Shown in pieces: positions 10,484-20,546 of a stretch of 64,000 nucleotides of DNA. The notes beneath the pieces were generated by a model. It was not told the origin of the DNA. It searched no databases and saw nothing but the letters and a program-made list of their open reading frames with translations. Position 1 is the stretch's first letter. Every line of letters begins with the position of its first letter. The position numbers and the translations under genes were made by a program. Origin of the DNA: Zygnema cylindricum (taxonomy: Eukaryota > Streptophyta > Zygnematophyceae > Zygnematales > Zygnemataceae); assembly GCA_037447655.1 (NCBI GenBank), contig JBBHKE010000420.1, positions 124,001 to 188,000 on the forward strand. The letters are read 5' to 3'.

Positions 10484-11252
10484 TAAGCCCTTTGGTTGCT
10501 AAGGGCCTTTTGTACAGTACTATGTGTAATGAATAGTACTGTACGTATTTTGTACGGCCATTTTACGTGACGCTATGAGTAAAATTATGGTGGTGATATG
10601 GTGTGACGCGATAGCACTTACCGCTCCGAACACTTGCGTTTGGGAGACCAAACTTCAAGTCAAAGTGAAAAGTACGGTTCAAAATCTTGCATTTTTAGGA
10701 GTGAAGGTCGCGTGTGAAGGGGTCCACGTCGCCTTTCACTCCTTTCACTCCAATTTCGCTTTACGACGCCTCGCGCCGTTACTGTACGTTACTCAACAGG
10801 CATTGATAACACGACATTTTGGCGTGACGTCAATTTTGCCTGGCCTTTAATCATACCACTACAACCACGCGAAATACAACAAATAAGATTGTACCACGTG
10901 TCTATTTTCATTACATCAAAATTGGAACATGACAAAGCCAATCAAAACTCAAATCACTCAACGGCTCAAGATCTTACACAAAAAAAGTCGACGGTCAGTT
11001 CTAGTTGTCACCAGAGACGAAGGCGACTACAATGCTTTTCCCTTTTAGAAAAAGGGCAAAGCAAAAATAAAGTGCGGCAACACAGATTGTAGACGTTGAC
11101 AACCGTCACAGGTATTGTCGACGTATACAATCGTCACAAACGTAAGTTACGATTTCGTTCTTACGCATAGGGACACTTGAAAACCGGGGCCGGCGGATCC
11201 GCGATAAAATACAAAGTAATTCGCTAAGTTACACGTACATGGGGACATATCC

Positions 11253-11569
11253 TAAGATCCTTCCTTTCCATCGCAAGCGTCGATTAATTTTGAGACAAGT
11301 GGGCACGAAGAATAAGGGGCGGAAGTAACATTGACGCTAGTAGCGATTACGGCGTAATTTAGTACTATTAAGTATGAACACTATTATGTAGTTTGGATGT
11401 TGAATTGGTTTTTTTACGAGAAATCCACACTTTTAGAGCACGTATCATGAAATCGTCATGGAACTATAGCACACCGTCATCGTTGTATCAAGAGCATCGG
11501 AAAACACAATCTTGCACCGCCAAAATATACCGGTCAAGCTTGCAATATATTCGATACGAAAATTCAAAA
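11253..11569 (+). repeat. Repeat unit 'U', short copy leading into tRNA-Ser
   Basis: From 'taagatccttcc' to the tRNA this matches 38829-39691 (with the MITE at 39048-39588 removed) and, inverted, parts of 59140-61570. It keeps the uninterrupted target site 'ggaactatagcacacc' (around 11460-11475), where the left copy carries a MITE. Confidence 0.75.
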
Positions 11570-11651
11570 CGTGTTCGGCAGGATTCGAACCTGCGCGGGC
11601 ATAGCCCACAAGATTTCTAGTCTTGCTCGATAACCACTCCGACACGAACAC
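11570..11651 (-). tRNA. tRNA-Ser(AGA): tRNA-Ser (anticodon AGA), copy 1
   Basis: 82 nt. The acceptor stem GTGTTCG/CGAACAC pairs perfectly. The D stem TCG/CGA shows a compensated pair. The anticodon stem CAAGA/TCTTG carries loop CTAGAAA (AGA). There is a long class II variable arm (GGGC-TAT-GCCC), a T arm GCAGG-TTCGAAT-CCTGC and a discriminator G. There is no intron. The A and B box sequences are intact, so Pol III transcription is expected. It lies at the end of a transposon-derived repeat that recurs with a second copy at 39692-39773. Confidence 0.93.
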
Positions 11652-12633
11652 TTGTTGACATCGGAATCAAAGTTTATATTTTAATAAATAATAATAAATT
11701 CCAAAATTGTTAAATATATATATTGTCGGGGGGTCCACGTTGGCGGCGTTTTGTTTGATCCATTTATGGAACTTCTGTTTCCTTCCAGGTCCTTCACGAT
11801 ACTTGAATCCAATAAAAACTGGTAGGTGCCGGCGTAAAAAATTGCGCGAATCTTTTTTCCTCGCTCAACATTTGCTCGTGGTAACGTGGCGACCCGCCGC
11901 CGTTTTGAGAAAATGATACGCTTTCAAGGACAACTTGTGACACATCTACTGACACGTGGCAGCATGCCAATATCTAAATATATTTCGCATGAGACGCCCG
12001 CCGTTCCTCAAAGAAAAAAATGAAATTCGAGGGAGCACCTCGCGACAAAGCGCTCGTCAAACATTTTTTTTATATTTTTTTCTTCAAACTGAAAAAATAA
12101 ATGGCACGGAATAGCCTCCTTCATAACTTAGGTTTAATTGCAAAAAACAATTGGAAACGCAGTATATTCTTCTCCTCTCCTTTTTCTTTACATATTCCTA
12201 ACTACAAGCATTATGTGAGCTTCACCAAACCATGGTGTCAGAAAACATTGCCATAAAAAATGAGAGATAAGTATTTAAGTATGAAGACCTAAAAAGTAGA
12301 GAGATCGTGGAAATAGTTTAGGGTAAAAAAAAAAATCCGTACCGCCATGCTGTCGTTTCCATGGTTGAGCATCGAGAAAAAAATAAAAAATGAAAAATAC
12401 GGTGGGTTTTCCACTTTTCCATCATGGTTGATACTTTTCCTAAGCTCTCCTTTTTCGGTTTTTGTGCTTCTTCCATTTCCATGTACAGAATCCCGTTGAG
12501 CCGTTGGACGAAACAATTGAAAGTTAGGGTTTGGGCTGCGGACGCTCCCAAAAATAGCCGGAGACGCACCGTATTTTATCATACCAGCAATATGGTCGTT
12601 AATTTCAATAATTTGTACCATTCCAGTATACCT
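11652..12633. other. Intergenic sequence, no gene supported
   Basis: Two overlapping minus-strand frames lie at 12289-12621 and 12318-12569. Neither shows a recognisable domain, start context or splice-linked partner, so I do not call a gene. One could be an exon of an unknown gene. Confidence 0.35.
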
Positions 12634-12847
12634 TAAATCGCTATTAGGGTTAATGTTTTTTTAGCCACTTAAAACATCTTTTCTTCGTACACACTACTAG
12701 ATTTCAGATTTGACGGTTGCGATTGAAATTCAACATTCTCAGCTTTTGATTGGCGGTTTCAAATTCAAAATCCGACAATTGTGTACGAAGAAAAAATGCT
12801 TTTAGTGGCGAAAAAAATTATTTACATAAATAGCGATGCACGGTGAT
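12634..12847. mobile_element. Degenerate ~216-bp MITE ('B' family)
   Basis: Ends resemble the TIRs CGCTATTAG.../...AATAGCG, with the internal inverted pair 'ccacttaaaacatc' and 'gcttttagtgg'. It is related to the MITEs at 30479, 37245 and 62161. The outer termini are eroded. Confidence 0.5.
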
Positions 12848-13301
12848 TCCAGGCATTACCGCCGTACTTTACAGTCCGTACTGTGAATTTACTGACGGTC
12901 ATATTTGACGGCAATCCTATTAAGCTGTCGGTAACAACTATCATTTGTCGGCGATTTAAATGTTACGTGCTTATCAAGGTTTGAACGTTGCGTTATTGAT
13001 TTTCAACGACGTGTTAAAAGCAACACATACCACACACACACAATATTTAATAATAAAATATCATATCGAAAAATTAGAAACGTCGAGAAATGCTGTACTG
13101 TCGCTGCGGATACTCCGTGAAAATGTACTTTGACAACCTGGCGAGTACAGGCTGTCGTGTACTTCTTAAACCGGTGTACGTCTTAAAACCGGGTCAAGTA
13201 GACTGTTCGAACCTCCCGCACTTTACTTAACAAGAAAATGGTTCTGCGAGTGAGTTAATATATAATATTATTATTTTTTTAAACACATACAGAAACAGCA
13301 T
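12848..13301. other. Intergenic sequence, nothing recognised
   Basis: Contains a short CA-rich stretch and GTAC-rich sequence. No ORF or RNA gene is supported. Confidence 0.35.
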
Positions 13302-13388
13302 ATGTTCATGTCAGACTGGTTATCGAGCAAAACTTAAAATGATGTGGGCTGAGCTTTGCCTGCGCAGATTCGAATCCTGCCGAAGACG
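13302..13388 (+). pseudogene. Degenerate tRNA-Ser-like sequence (anticodon position TAA)
   Basis: Shares the D-arm words GGTTATCGAGCAA, the variable-arm GTGGGCT and the T-arm TTCGAATCCTGC with the intact tRNA-Ser genes. The acceptor stem and anticodon stem no longer pair, and the anticodon loop reads CTTAAAA. Almost certainly not a functional tRNA. Confidence 0.6.
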
Positions 13389-13468
13389 AATAGCTTGACT
13401 ATTTGCTCTACTAGTAAATCGAATCCTGCCGAAGACGAATAGCTTGACTATTTGCTCTACTAGTAAAT
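13371..13468 (+). repeat. 49-bp tandem duplication, two copies
   Basis: Two perfect 49-bp units (13371-13419 and 13420-13468). Each runs from the tRNA-like T arm (CGAATCCTGCC) through CTAGTAAAT, the putative Helitron terminus. The duplication therefore copied the junction between the tRNA relic and the mobile element. Confidence 0.85.
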
Positions 13469-14666
13469 CAATGCCTGTTACACAGGCAAAGGTTGTGTTG
13501 TGTGTGTTTAAGGTTGTATAGAGGTTGTGTTGTGTGTGTTTAAGGTTGTATAGAGTTTTTGTACTATATATATTTGGGAACAACTACAGGTGGGTTTTTT
13601 TATGAACTATATAAATGTACATTATATATGGGGATAACAACCATAGGGTGTTTTGATTTACAACACAAATATAGACAATTTTAAACCGAGAGAATGTCCC
13701 ATGTGTAAGATGTCATTCTGTGCAAACAAACATGTTTTGAAGTTCATAATCATATTTAGTCTACTTCACAACAGGAATATTGTAGTTGAGATTAAATGGG
13801 TTTATTGATGACTGGGTGTCACCTTTGTAATAATGTTCAATGGTGTGTGGCTCTAGCAATTTCAACTGACTAACTATACTTAACTAACCATTCTCCGCCT
13901 ATATCTATGTGTAACTGTTATAAATCAAATGTTTATTTTTAGCTACAGATCTCATGTTGGTGTGTTTTGTTACACAATATGTTTTTATTCACATAAGTTA
14001 ATCAATGCCCGTTACACGGACATGATTCGTGTCGTGTTTTGTTATGCTTCTTATATGGGCATGTATCGTGTGTTATTTTATCACGCTTTCTTGAGCCTTA
14101 CCAAAGTAGTATACAAATATAAGTTTATGTGTTCAATAAGCAATTGTACGACATGCATTATATGTAAAGAGTCTCTGTGCAACTTTTATTGGGACAACAA
14201 CCATAGAGTGATGGTATAAGCATATAAAACATGCACACTTCCAAACAGCAATAATATTACATTGAATAAATAGTAGTGTTAGAACATAAGTGTGTCAAAG
14301 TATGTATACCTATGTAGTTTACTTTAAAACGTTAACAACCCAATTAGGATTAAACATAATTTTTTATATTAACTTTTTATAGCTCTAACAATGTTAACGG
14401 ATAAGTTTCTTTCGAAACTTCTTTATTTCACTATTGTAAAAGAAATGTCAATTTTCACATTGTATTACTTTCTCCTGTTTATGGAAACATCTAAATACAC
14501 CATGGATTGCTATTACTGTTAGACACACTGATTCAACGCCCTTTTCTTTTTCCTATCTCGTTTGTTTTTTATTCCCTGTCCCTCTCTCTTGTTGTCTCTC
14601 CCCTCTCACTCTCTCTCTCCCTCTTCATCTTCTATATCCCCTCTCTCCCTCTTTCTTGTTGTTCGT

Positions 14667-14835
14667 TCATATATTGTTGGTTCATATATTGTCGGTGCAT
14701 ATATTGTCGGTTTATAAATTGGCGATTTATATATTGTCGGTTCGTATTTTGGCGATTCATATCCTGTAGGTTCATATATTGCTAGTTCACATCTTGTCGG
14801 TTCGTACATTGCCGGATCACATATTGTGAGTTATT
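14667..14835 (+). repeat. 17-bp degenerate tandem repeat in Helitron-like copy 1
   Basis: About ten units resembling GGTTCATATATTGTCGG. The same array occurs at 18930-19100 in copy 2. Because 17 is not a multiple of three, the apparent tyrosine/arginine-rich frames are a by-product and not a protein. Confidence 0.8.
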
Positions 14836-15640
14836 CTTCAGCTCGAATATGCGCACTCACGTCTACACACTTTGCACCAACAACCATAGGGTGTTTGCGT
14901 TAGGGTCACATACGCATCATAAACTCTTTCAAACTGCAATAGTGAAGTAATGTATGCTCCTGACATCTACACATTTTGTGTCGTTTTCATAAATCAACCC
15001 CAATTTAAAACAAAAAAATGCAATGATGTATTATTATTGTTTGTATATTTCACGACTTAGCAACATACTTGCATGTGATGTGAATTGTAAATCAATAACA
15101 ACAATAATGTATACCCCTATTAATAACCGTTTCTTACGAATTACAATTTTTCGTATTTTTTCATTTGATATGTATTTTTAGACATCAATTGAGCCGAGAT
15201 GGCACACGCGTACATTTTATTTTTTTTCTCTTGCGATGTATGTTGAAGCATCAATTTTGCACTGACAGCACATGGGAACATGGGTTGTGGTCATAAAGGA
15301 CATCTTGTTTTGGGTCGCGCGGACGTACAGACACCGCCTCGCGCGCACATAGATATCGCATATTTAAGGTTTTCAACACGACAGCCAAAGGTCTATAATT
15401 TTTAATCGAAAAAACCGATTCTTCATTTTGTATTTTTTCTCTTAACAATAGTAATACACTCTGCATGGGAACTAAACTATAGGGTGATTTGATCAGCTTA
15501 AAGTGTGTTTTTTTTTTCGGTACTGTCGATGGTTGTTCGTGAATACTGGCGGGCGGCAACGTTGCATTACGCCATCGGTACGGCGGTCCGTACTGCGGAC
15601 GGTCGCACGACAACGTTACATTGTGCCGGGTACGACTATA

Positions 15641-16075
15641 TGTACCATTGACGGGCGGCGACGTAGAATTATGCCAACGGGGGGCAGCGTAGAATTACGC
15701 CAGCTGGCGGCAGTATACAATTACGCCACCGAGCGACATCGTAGAATTACGTCACCGAGTGACAGCGTGGAATTACGCCACCGAGCGGCATCGTGGAATT
15801 AGAATTACGCCACCGAGCGGCAACGTAGAATTACGCCAACGGACGGCAACGTATATTGTCGGCGACGTAGAATTACGACACTGAGCGGCAGCGTACAATC
15901 ACGCCAGCTGGCGGCATCGTAAAATTACGCCACTAAGCGGCAGCGTATAATCCGCCACCGGGCGGCAGCGTAGAATTATGTCGGTCGGCGACAGCGTAAA
16001 ATTATGTCATCGGGCGGGCGGCAGCGTAGAATTACGCCAGCAAGCGGGCGACAGCGTAGAATATTGCCACAGTAC
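15641..16075 (+). repeat. ~26-bp minisatellite in Helitron-like copy 1
   Basis: Many imperfect units around GCGGCAGCGTAGAATTACGC. Units differ by a few bases and indels. The homologous array in copy 2 is at 19925-20400, so it was present before the copies separated. Confidence 0.85.
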
Positions 16076-16322
16076 GACGGTCTGTACCGCGACGGGCGGC
16101 AACGCTACATCGTGCCCGCGGTACGGCTGTGTGACAGTAAAAAATCGAGATAGACACGACGCCTATATAAGGGTTTCCCCGAAGGCGAACAACGTTCCCT
16201 TATTTATATATTGATATTAGTTATTTATAAAATAGTAAAAATATATGTTTATTCATTGCGATTTTTCACCAAAATCGGGGGGAAGGGGGTCCGCGACGCG
16301 TCTGGGGAATAACACGTACGGT

Positions 16323-16532
16323 TGAGTGTATCGGCCGTACATTTATCTCTACGATCTTTACATATATCGCCGATATTTATCGATATTGGTGTTATCGCCA
16401 ATAATAACCGATAAATATCGGTTATTTATCGGCGATACACCAATAACGATATATCATACCAATATTCGATTATTGGCAACCCGGAAAAGGGCCCATATCG
16501 GTTACCGACAAATCCTTACCGATACACAACAC
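16323..16532. mobile_element. Short copy of the GTGTTGTGTATCGG TIR family
   Basis: Ends in CCGATACACAACAC next to TA. The left end is decayed (GAGTGTATCGGCC). The interior is dominated by inverted words such as 'gataaatatcgg', giving strong self-complementarity. Confidence 0.55.
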
Positions 16533-16605
16533 TACAAATTATAGACCTTTGGTCGTCCGTTGGAAAACCTTTAAATATACACACTTTCCGGCCGTCTGCA
16601 CCCCT

Positions 16606-16775
16606 AAACGCCGTGTCCCCCGGCCGACGTCAGCGATCGGGTAGCTTTGTCCCTCGGCCCACGTCAGCGACCGAGTACATTTGTCCCTCGGCCTACGTCA
16701 TCGACCGAGTACATTTGTCCCTCGGCCTACGTCATCGACCGAGTACCTTTGTCCCTCAGCCTAAAGTACCCCTTC
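16606..16775 (+). repeat. ~34-bp tandem repeat
   Basis: Four to five units containing TTTGTCCCTCGGCCTACGTC followed by a variable CGACCGAGTA part. Two more diverged units occur at about 17078-17135, just left of the hAT-like element. Confidence 0.8.
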
Positions 16776-17131
16776 GGCAATCGTTTTTGACCATCAGATC
16801 TCGATGCTCGATCTTGTCAATGAATATGGAAAAAGTCGCCACCTACATTAATGAGTATTCCGCCGTTTATCCTTCGTTGGTGACCGTCCGATCATAAGAT
16901 GCTCAATTCAGAAGCTAATTGTCCTTTTTTAGCAGTACGATTTTGTGTCGTTACTTCTTTGCTTGATTTTGAGTCAATCGTTGTGTTATTTCGGTCGCAT
17001 CAACAAATGTTTGTACTGACGTCCATAACGGTATAATAGTAGTTATATGTTTTGATTTGTAACGAGCATGATAAACGACGTGTCCCTCGGGCGACGTCAG
17101 CAAACGGGTATCGTTGTCCCTCGACCAACGT
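16776..17131. other. Repeat-derived sequence, no gene
   Basis: A block at about 16975-17065 is repeated, diverged, at about 18198-18285 on the other side of the hAT-like element. The region is an older repeat unit that the hAT-like element later split. Confidence 0.4.
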
Positions 17132-17139
17132 CACTAAAC

Positions 17140-18130
17140 CATAGTTCAAAAGTAGGCTTTTTTATGGTAGGCCTTTGGTAGGCGCACAAAACTTTGCACA
17201 AAACTCTCGCAACGTAGGCATACTGTATGTGTGTGCATCGTGCACACTCCTGTACGAACGTCCGAATCTGACGTAAGATCAAAGTACAGCGCACGCCGCC
17301 GGACGGAATTTTTTAGCGAACTGACACGGCGTAGGATGACATTCCGTGGGAAAAAAAACCGGGAAAAAAAAAACCGGGAAAATTCTCAAATAGCGTAGTT
17401 TACTCTATATTTTTCATTACCCTAATTAGGGTTATTTTCCAAGTACCGTAAAAAATGAAAGTACGTTGTCTCTTAACTAGAGTGGTGTACGGTCAGTGTC
17501 ATATCGTACATAAATGTACCTTTTTTAAGTTAAAAAGTACAATAAATTAGATTTAGTAACCGCGGACGCATGAGAATGTGCGTTCTAAAATGGGAAAAAA
17601 ACCATGTCGTAAAAAATCCCGTTCACACACATTCGTCTGACAGCCGCGTTTCGACCGTGTGAACGCCAACGGGGTTGGTCCGTAGGTTTTGGTAATTTTT
17701 TTGGCAGTGTGGTATTTTATTTTTTTTGTCGTCCCATACTGCCTGGTTGGTCAATTTGAGGCTTTATTTAGTGTGGCCCTCAAAATTGAAGACGCTAATA
17801 TGACAGATTGTCCTTTCGTAAATTGTGTTATGGGCTTTTCATGTGATCTTTTTAAAATCGCCTACTTTGATCACTGACCGTCCGATCGTCCAAATCTGAC
17901 GGTTTAAATAAAAAGTCCCTCAAAACTCACAGAAATATTTGTTTTTGTCCGATTTTTTTTCAAAATTTTGACATGTCGCTCAATTCTCTATCGATCGATG
18001 TGCAACTCAACCCTGTCCCTAATTTATTTCATTTTGCGGCCAATACAATATGGGTCTTAAGGGCATATTGTATGTTTTGCGTACAATAGGCATATTGTAT
18101 GGGCGTACGGTCACCTACTTTTGAACTATG
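17140..18130. mobile_element. hAT-like element with perfect 8-bp TSD
   Basis: 991 bp with 17-bp terminal inverted repeats CATAGTTCAAAAGTAGG, flanked by CACTAAAC at 17132-17139 and CACTAAAC at 18131-18138. An 8-bp duplication is diagnostic for the hAT superfamily. It has no transposase ORF and is non-autonomous. Related copies lie at 36218-36581 and 59204-61316. Confidence 0.85.
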
Positions 18131-18374
18131 CACTAAACGGGTAACTTCAAAGCGGCTAGCCTTCCGTTTCAAGAAGTACGTATAAAGATTCTGTGTTAAT
18201 CGTTGTGTTGTTTTGGGTCGCGTCTACAAGTGCCCGTACGGACGTCCAAAATAGTACAATAGTACTTCAACGTTTTGATAAACAGGACACGGTCCATGCG
18301 CGTATAACGGGCACGATCGAGGGACACAATCAACGAGCACGATCAACGGGCAAAATAAACAGGATACTGCCCAT

Positions 18375-18401
18375 GCTCGTGTAACGAGCATTGATTTACT
18401 A
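18375..18401 (+). mobile_element. Helitron-like 3' terminus on the plus strand
   Basis: Hairpin GCTCGT-GTA-ACGAGC (18375-18389), then ATTGATTTA and CTA. This matches the terminus at 13460, but the final G is displaced because a MITE has inserted at the TA of CTAG. The body of this element would extend to lower coordinates; its 5' end was not found. Confidence 0.5.
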
Positions 18402-18432
18402 CACCGCGAATCGTAATTAGAGTAAATAACGC
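18402..18432. mobile_element. Left end of a TA-inserting MITE ('A' family), cut by gap
   Basis: Starts CACCGCGAATCG directly after TA (18400-18401), like the complete copies at 35537 and 39048. It runs into the assembly gap. Confidence 0.6.
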
Positions 18433-18442
18433 NNNNNNNNNN
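18433..18442. other. Assembly gap (10 N)
   Basis: Ten Ns, probably a gap of unknown size. It hides the remainder of a MITE and the 3' end of Helitron-like copy 2. Confidence 1.
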
Positions 18443-20546
18443 CTTCACACATACAAAAGATACGGAACAACAACCATAGAGTGATGGTATAAGCATAGAA
18501 AACATACACACTTCCAAACAACAAGAATATTCCATTGAAGAAATAGTAGTGTTAGAACATAAGTGTGTCGAAGTATGTATACCTATGTAGTTTACTTTAA
18601 AACGTTAACAACCCGATTAGGATTAAACATAATTTTTGATATTAACTTTTTATAGCTCTAACAATGTTAACGGATAAGTTTCTTTTGAAACATCTTTATT
18701 TCACTATTCTAAAAGAAATGTCAATTTTCACATTGTATTGCCTTCTCCTGTTTATGGAAACATCTAAATACACCATGGATTGCTATTATTGTTAGACACA
18801 CTGATTCAACGCCCTTTTCTTTTTTGTATCTCGCTTGTTTTTTCTCCCCCGTCCCTCTCTCTTGTTGTCTCTCCCCTCTCCCTCTCTCTCCCTTTTCGTC
18901 TTCTATCTCTCCTCTCTCCCTCTTTCTTGTTGTCCGTTCATATATTGCTGGTTCATATATTTCCGGTGCATATATTGTCGGTTTATAAATTGGCGATTTA
19001 TACATTGTCGGTTCGTACTTTGGCGATTCATATCCTGTAGGTTCATATATTGTTGGTTCACATCTTGTCGGTTCGTACATTGCCGGATCACATATTGTGA
19101 GTTTTTGTTCAGCTCGAATATGCGTACTCACGTCTACACACTTTGCAACAACAACAATAGGGTGTTCGCGTTAGGGTCACATACGCATCATAAACTCTTT
19201 CAAACTGCAACGATAAAGTAATGTATGCTACTGACATCTACACATTTTGTGTCGCTTTCATAAATCAACCCCAATTTAAAACAAAAAATGCAATGCTATA
19301 TTATTACTGGTTGTATATTTCACGACTTTGCAGCGTACTTCCATGTTATGTGAATTGTAAATTAATAACAATAATAATGTATCCCTCTATTAATAACCGT
19401 TTCTTACAAATCACAATATTTCGTAATCTTTCATTTGATATGTATTTTTATACATCAATTGAGCCGAGATGGCACACGCGTACCTTTTCTTTTTTTTCTC
19501 TTGCGATGTATGTTGAAGCATCAATTTTGCACCGACGGCACATAGGAACATGGGTCGTGGTCATAAGGGACATCTTGTTTTCGGTCGCGCAGACGTACAG
19601 ACACCGCCTCACGCGCACACAGATATCACATATTTAAGGTTTTTCAACACGGCAGCCAAAAGTCTATAGTTTTTAATCGAAAAAACCGATTTCTAATTTT
19701 GTATTTTTTCTCTTGACAGTAGTAAAACACTCTTCATGGGAACAAAACTATAGGGTGATTTGATCAACTTAAAGTGTGTTTTTTTTTCGGTACTGCCGGT
19801 GGTCGTTCGTAGATACTGGCGGGCGGCAACGTTGCAGTACGCCATCGGTACGGCGGTCCGTACTGCGGATGGTCGCACGGCAACGTTACATTGTGCCAGG
19901 TACGGCTGTATGTACTGCTGACGGGCGGCGACGTAGAATTACGCCAAAGGGAGGCAGCGTAGAATTACGCCATCTGGCGGCAGCATACAATTACGCCACC
20001 AAGCGGCATCGTAGAATTACGCCACCGAGTGGCAGCGTGGAATTACGCCACCGAGCGGTAGCGTAGAATTACGCCACCGAGCGGCATCGTAGAATTACGC
20101 CACCGATCGGCATCGTGGAATTAGAATTACGCCAGCGAGCGGCAGCGTAGAATTACGCCAACGGGCGGCAGCGTATAATTACGACAACTGTCGGCGGCGT
20201 AGAATTACGACACTGAGCGGCAGCGTACAATCACGCCAGCCGGCGGCATCGTAAAATTACGCCACCAAGCGGCATCGTATAATCCGCTACCGGGCGGTAG
20301 CGTAGAATTATGTCGGCCGGCGGCAGCGTAAAATTATGCCACCGGGCGAGCAGCAGCGTAAAATTACGCTAGCACGCGGGCGGCAGCGTAGAATATTGCC
20401 ACGGTACGACGGTCTGTACCGCGATTGGCGGCAGCGCTACATCGTGCCCGCGGTACGGCCGTGTGACATAAAAAAATTGAGACAGACACGGCGCCCATAT
20501 GAGGGTTTCCCCGAAGGCGAACAACGTTCCCTTATTTATATACTGA
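18443..20546 (-). mobile_element. Helitron-like element, copy 2
   Basis: Collinear with 14190-16214 over its whole length, including both minisatellites (18930-19100 and 19925-20400). The minus-strand 5' end TCAGTATATAAATAAGGG at 20546 is preceded by A, exactly as in copy 1, and the sequences diverge immediately outside. The 3' end falls in the gap. No coding capacity. Confidence 0.6.
19925..20400 (+). repeat. ~26-bp minisatellite in Helitron-like copy 2
   Basis: The same unit as 15641-16075 (GGCAGCGTAGAATTACGCC core), with independent substitutions and a slightly different unit order. Confidence 0.85.

Larger units (their letters stand above)
9511..11252 (+). mobile_element. PIF/Harbinger-like family 1, 5'-truncated copy split by insertions
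   Basis: 9511-9738 and 11072-11252 match consecutive parts of the full-length element at 38051-38828 and end with CATGGGGACATATCC next to TAA. The interruption (about 9757-11068) begins GCTTTGCCCTTT and ends AAAGGGCAAAGC. It therefore looks like a TIR element itself, which in turn contains the family-2 element at 9779-10483. The first ~385 bp are missing. Confidence 0.55.
13460..16214 (-). mobile_element. Helitron-like element, copy 1
   Basis: On the minus strand it begins TCAATATATAAATAAGGG after an A (16214). It ends with a hairpin GCCTGT-GTA-ACAGGC (13487-13473), nine bases, then CTAG followed by T (13460). 5' TC, a subterminal hairpin, CTRR and insertion between A and T are Helitron hallmarks. 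The 5' boundary is where similarity to copy 2 (20546) stops exactly. A second, related hairpin at about 14005-14021 may be an older internal end. No Rep/helicase is encoded, so it is non-autonomous. The body carries two minisatellites. Confidence 0.55.

Noticed and set aside
12289-12621. 110-codon minus-strand ORF overlapping an 83-codon ORF as a small gene
   Set aside because: No recognisable domain, two frames equally plausible, no splice or promoter evidence.
13302-13388. A functional tRNA with anticodon TAA
   Set aside because: Acceptor and anticodon stems do not pair and the T stem has a mismatch. It is best explained as a decayed tRNA-Ser.
15641-20400. Possible CRISPR-like arrays of ~26-bp repeats
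   Set aside because: Units are contiguous with no unique spacers, the repeat is degenerate, the host is eukaryotic and no cas genes are present. It is a minisatellite inside a mobile element.
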